From contig JABWDB010000007.1 of the NCBI GenBank assembly GCA_019614645.1, positions 3,472,001-3,536,000 on the forward strand: a DNA stretch of 64,000 bases. The letters are read 5' to 3'. Below are positions 59,944-64,000 of the stretch, piece after piece. Position 1 is the first letter of the stretch. Each line of letters begins with the position of its first letter. The translations under genes were made by a program, and so were the position numbers. The notes beneath the pieces were generated by a model, which saw only the letters and a list, made by a program, of their open reading frames with translations, had not been told where the DNA came from and made no database searches. The stretch comes from Stratiolaelaps scimitus. Lineage: Eukaryota; Arthropoda; Arachnida; Mesostigmata; Laelapidae.

Positions 59944-60216
59944 ATTCGAATAAACATGACTATATATATATATAAACTACTTAACTATTATAGAATATGT
60001 AAAATGTTGATGCGCCAGTGGGTGGCTCTAAAAATGTATGGGAAACCCGAAGAGGCAAAAGTCCAAACTACAGTGATAGAGAATCGAAGACACAAAGTGA
60101 TACAATTTTTCGATAATCGCCAAGCAACGAAATGGGAAGCAACCAGCGACTATGAAAGGTCTCATAAAAAAGGGTACCGACCGTTGGAGTCATGTGTTTT
60201 GCTTTATGAAGGTTAA
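59944..60216 (+). other. Purine-rich open frame, possible exon, unrecognised
   Basis: A plus-strand frame includes MLMRQWVALKMYGKPEEAKV, then QTTVIENRRHKVIQFFDNRQ and ATKWEATSDYERSHKKGYRP. The part from about 60001 is hydrophilic with protein-like composition and ends at a stop at 60214-60216. It abuts the truncated mariner, so it could be an exon, part of another element, or chance. I do not recognise it. Confidence 0.2.
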
Positions 60217-61480
60217 AGGGTTTCGAGGAATAGATTCTTCCATGCTATACAGATATAGGAAGCATCTTCTCGGGAAGAAAGCGTGCATTCGTGCCTACGT
60301 CAGCCGGAAGTGTCATCTGAATGCATGAGCCGACCAGCGAGCTCGCATTCGAGTTCGAATGGGGCCGTCTAACGTTCAAGAAAGTGCCCGATAATGGACC
60401 TGAATGGTCCATTATTGAATTGGCCAAGCTGAAGCGTAGACTTGGTTGACGGTACATTGCATAGAGGCCGGACGCCGCAGGGCCTATTGGCTGACCGATG
60501 GCACAAGCCGGGAAGTAAATACGTTCGCACCGTTTCGGCTACTCGCTGTCATAATATTGGCAGATCATGGATATCGGAAGAACCGTCGCTGCGTAGGAGA
60601 GGTGTCGGTCATCGCAGAATGCCGATTTTGTATCCCTTCAGCTATATGAGCGCGCCGTCAAGAAGGTAGGCACTTAAGGGCCGGCCAACCTATTACTCAT
60701 TTGGCTTGGCAGCAGACTACAATTGGTTTTCTGCTATGACAAGATTAAGAGCTGCTTGTTCGCACAGCAAAGTGAACATGCTGTCAGCAGTAGCGTTGTC
60801 TCATTTGTGCAGCTGTTTGAATTGATACTATTAGCCTCTGGGAGTTGAATATACAGTGAAGGAGTGTGCAAAGGGCGTTTAATGCACCATAACGCTTGGG
60901 TGTTTTTCATAGGGAATTATTCCTATTATCCTGAGAGTCGAAATGAGAGCAGCAGCCTCTGCTGATCAGCCAGCATTGCGGAGTAATTGGACAAGGCTAC
61001 GTAGCTGGTCGAGGGAATGCCACCTTTATAAACCCACATCTGAGGTTACGGTGTGAATGGGGGTCACCACTTGTTCTACTTTTTTTTCTCGTGCGTTTCT
61101 TTCGCTATTGAGTAGCTTGGTTCGTGAACTCGGTTTACTCAATTAATGGTCACGTCTCGAAGCTTATCAACAACAGTCCATCATATATTTCTGGGAGGGT
61201 GTCTTATCTCATAGAAAGCCATGCGGCACAGGAATTAGGAATTAGCTAACAAAAATCAAATTCAAACAATAGTAAAATCCGCGTCGCGTACTTGGCTGCA
61301 ACCCACCCAACACAGTTTTATTTTCCACTACTACAAAATCGCTCTATTCTGCTCTAATTGTATCTCTCTGCTCCAGCAGAGAAACAATAACACGATATGC
61401 TGTACACGGCGCGCAAACAGCATGTTGAACTATATTGAAATAGTATGTTGTACAACGCGACGGAAACTCAAACCCGACAT
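60217..61480. other. Unassigned stretch with a 10-bp hairpin
   Basis: ataatggacc (60391-60400) pairs perfectly with ggtccattat (60406-60415) over a 5-nt loop. Otherwise short frames without domains. Confidence 0.5.
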
Positions 61481-61489
61481 GGCGTACCC

Positions 61490-61545
61490 GGTGGGACTTG
61501 AACCAGCGCCCCTCAATCGCGTGCGTTACCGCCTACGAAGAGCTT
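61490..61545 (-). mobile_element. tRNA-like head, probable SINE or tRNA pseudogene
   Basis: On the minus strand GGTTCAAGTCCC (61504-61493) is a perfect B box. About 31 nt upstream TAGGCGGTAACGC is a weak A box. The distance is short for a tRNA and no anticodon arm is clear. No second copy was seen in the window. Confidence 0.4.
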
Positions 61546-63287
61546 TTCATCGCTAACACGACAACGGTAAAATATATGTCATACACACCGTCATCACACC
61601 GTTTGCATGTGTCCACGTTGAAGCAGCAGCCACCCGCCGTTTCGGGGGAGCGACCACTTGTTGGACTTGGCATTGTACAGGACAGCAGCAATAACCAGCG
61701 ATAGCGTGCGTGTGTAACTAATAGCGTTCCATTATCACGGAGCGGTGCTCGTTCTGGCGGCGGCGATGGCTGAGTGTATCGCCCCGTGCTTCCGCCACGG
61801 ATAGTTAAAGTCTGTTGTAGATGCGGGACCATAAAGTTCCTCTTCCTCGTTAATTTTTCTGCTGGTGCCAAGGCGAAAGCCCCGGTCCAGGGTGGATAGG
61901 GTGAGAGAGAGAGAGAGAGAGATAGAGAGAGAGAGATGGAGAGAAATAGAGGATGTAAACCGCTTTGTGCAGATTAAGCACTTCGCTCTAGCACTTTGCA
62001 GCATGTCCGCTGAGTGTTGCTATATTGTTAGTTGTAAATCGATCTGTTTCTGAAACTCGGGTGGCAAGCCACCGTGAGACGTCACCGAAAGGCGAAGAGA
62101 TGTAATGGGAGATTCCTGTCAGAAATTGTGTATCTCCTTCGGCTGTGTCACGCATAGGTTAACAATATTCACATTCAGTATTTACCAGAAACCATTTATT
62201 TATTCATTAGTAAACTAAACAATGCAACCAGTGGTGTGTTAATGATATGGGGCTGGGAGATATTATTCATCTGTGCCTTTAATGTCTGCTTCGGCTACTT
62301 CGAGTAGAAACAAAGCGAGTGAGACTCACATGAACGCGGAATAGGCACATTCAACTGGGAAAATGCCGACAAATGGCATATTCACTGCGTTGTTCCGTTC
62401 ATTGAATCAGCTAATTGACTAGCTGTCTACGCCTAGGTGGCCGCCTAGGCGAATTGAGCATATCGGATAACGCACCCGCTCATGACATACGTGATTTCTT
62501 CTTGATAACTCATCAACGAGCTAATCAAAACGAATAGCTTTCAGGAAGAATTAATTAGAAGCAAGATGTACCCGATCGCGCTCGTTGGCTCGCTTAAAAA
62601 AAAACACGAGACGATGCCGAGTGAAAAGAGCTTCGCTCGTCTGCCCTTCGGTTATCCACAGTTTGTTCGGCAGTAACGGCTCGACAGATTGCCGCCAAGA
62701 GGATTTGCTCCAAGCCTATCGAAAATCGAGTGCGAGCCATGGCGAAAAACACCAGCAGTACAGGCACCACGAGATGGGTGATTATGGCCTATTGAAACCG
62801 GGTCGGTTGTTCGTGCTGCACTGAGTCAGGAACTATTGTCAGTGATGGTGGCGAAGTTCATTCTGATCAGTTGAATGCTAGTCATTGAGCACTACGAATC
62901 AAAACAAATGAAGAACGTTTCGACAGCAAACTCGTATTTGAATATGCATATGTTCATGAGAAATCATTGTATCTTTGCCATTAGCCCCGAGCTGTTGTGA
63001 CGTGATGTATCAATCGATACATTCGACTGCTTCAACCACACACACACACACACGTAATGTGTGTGTGTGTGAACCTACTGACTACACTGGAGAATCGCGT
63101 ATATTATTTTTCGGGATTATCATTCTATGTCAAAACGTAGTCATGTGGTATATGCTTCGTTACAGCTCTTACAACGACTACACATTCATTCGAGTACTGC
63201 ACTCATCTAGTTAGTAGGTGCAGTATTCACTGGCTCGGAGTGTAATGATAATAGCGCAACGCTTAGCGATCCTTGTTGGCCTATTCG
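61546..63287. other. Unassigned stretch
   Basis: A GA-rich tract at 61902-61944, a repeated cgcctagg pair near 62429-62448, and the CA/GT hairpin described separately. No gene recognised. Confidence 0.5.
63031..63073. repeat. CA/GT inverted microsatellite hairpin
   Basis: A CA run (about 63037-63052) is followed directly by cgtaat and a GT run (about 63059-63071), bordered by ttca and gaa. The two runs are reverse complements and would form a hairpin of about 14 bp with a small loop. Confidence 0.9.
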
Positions 63288-63960
63288 TTATCTGTGTAGG
63301 TCTCTCTCTCTCTCACCGTCCCTCCCATCTCGCTCCGTACTAATAGTCACAGGACCGCGCGGTTCGTCAGGAGCGGCCGAACGCGTTGGTGATGGTGGCG
63401 ACGTTTTGTCGAGAAGACAAACGAGCCACAAATATTCGTCGTCGGGCCAAAACGACTCGCGCTCTGTGGCTGTGCCCCGTAGACGCGAGTCGACTCGTCC
63501 AGCCCGTGCTCCTAATCTGACCACGGGCCAGGCCAGCGATGCGTGCGGCCTATGGCCTAGAGGCGGCCCGTCGGTTTTGCGGTCTCTGCTCTGGCCGAGT
63601 AACAATTCGAAGAGAAGACTTTTGTGTTCGTTTTCTGAAGGCGCGCGCGCGGGGGGGGGGTGCTGACGATGGGTCCGTGCGGATTGTCCGAGCTCAACTC
63701 CGAAAGTGAGACAATCGTGAGGCGAGCAGGACACCAGATGCAAAAGGAGAAGCCCAGTGACAGATGGTGCGGTGCGAAGTTGTACCACACGAGTGGACGC
63801 GGCGGCCCGCTCGAGAAAGGAGAGAGGCGAATTGTGCGTTGAACTCGCGACCAGCGTCGACGAGGCACTGATGGCGTCGTTCGTTCTATTCTACAGCGTA
63901 AAAATGCCACCACAATAACAACTGCTATTAATACGGCCACGATTACCACCACTATTCGCT
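63288..63960. promoter_or_regulatory. CpG-rich patch at the right edge, possible promoter or first exon
   Basis: GC- and CpG-rich with a GCGCGCGC...GGGGGGGG run at about 63641-63660. Long frames are open on both strands (up to 166 codons minus, 86 plus) as expected from composition. One minus frame (63952-63557) starts with a Val/Ile/Ala-rich stretch, but its codons come from a simple GTN-rich run. No domain recognised. A gene may begin beyond the window edge. Confidence 0.3.
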
Positions 63961-64000
63961 ATTACTACCGGCGTAGAGCGGCTATGCGCGTGGATATGAC

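Noticed and set aside
62429..62448. Repeated cgcctagg and tRNA-like ggataacgcacccgctc downstream
   Set aside because: Short self-complementary 8-mer repeat; the tRNA-like stretch lacks a B box.
63288..63952. Overlapping 166- and 131-codon minus-strand frames
   Set aside because: CpG-rich segment with frames open on both strands; the hydrophobic start of one comes from a simple GTN-rich run.
1..64000. CRISPR arrays, operons, rRNA genes, viral genomes
   Set aside because: No direct repeats with regular spacers, no tight gene strings and no recognisable rRNA or viral protein segments; the sequence is eukaryotic in character.

Overview
The window looks like arthropod nuclear DNA. It has long (TA)n, (GA)n and (CA)n microsatellites, several degenerate mariner (DD34D) transposons inserted at TA, decayed non-LTR retrotransposon pieces and tRNA-derived SINEs. 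A mite or other chelicerate would fit, but nothing here fixes the taxon, so that is an impression only. I see no bacterial operons, CRISPR arrays, rRNA genes, viral genomes or toxin genes, and no intact multi-exon host gene that I can name. Almost all open frames are short and behave like chance frames, especially in the GC/CpG-rich patches.

Layout. 0-4 kb: mostly non-coding, with a LINE reverse-transcriptase fragment (1983-2276, minus), a tRNA-derived SINE (SINE-A, about 2903-3056) and a tail-only SINE-B copy with a 14-bp target-site duplication (3583-3662). 4.3-5.2 kb: a 16-bp minisatellite and a CpG-rich patch. 5-14 kb: largely featureless apart from microsatellites, including a 65-bp (TA)n tract, and a hairpin at 6.5 kb. 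14.2-15.4 kb: a tRNA-like head and a second CpG-rich patch. 16-19.5 kb: a retropepsin-like motif, a possible membrane-anchor first exon (minus) and a CpG/CT-rich patch. 20.5-22.1 kb: a LINE C-terminal fragment next to a 907-bp internally deleted mariner whose two ends are intact. 22-45 kb: sparse, with a LINE fingers-domain fragment (31.2 kb), a SINE-A relic (32.4 kb), a 53-bp tandem repeat (36.7 kb) and a possible signal-peptide exon (38.7 kb, minus). 45-50.5 kb: a cluster of SINE-A and SINE-B copies and a palindromic (foldback) insertion made of two SINE-B tails. 52.9-60 kb: a complete-ended 1280-bp mariner with one small frameshifting deletion, a second mariner lineage without its catalytic core, and a truncated inverted copy related to the first. 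63.3-64 kb: another CpG-rich patch.

The only interacting parts are mobile elements. The LINE fragments are the kind of element that could have supplied reverse transcriptase for the SINEs, whose 9-14 bp target duplications and 5' truncations suggest LINE-type insertion. The mariner copies are all broken here, although the copies at 21.2 and 52.9 kb keep both terminal repeats. Coordinates of the repeats were read by eye; family assignment of the mariners and SINE-B is firm, while host-exon calls are tentative.
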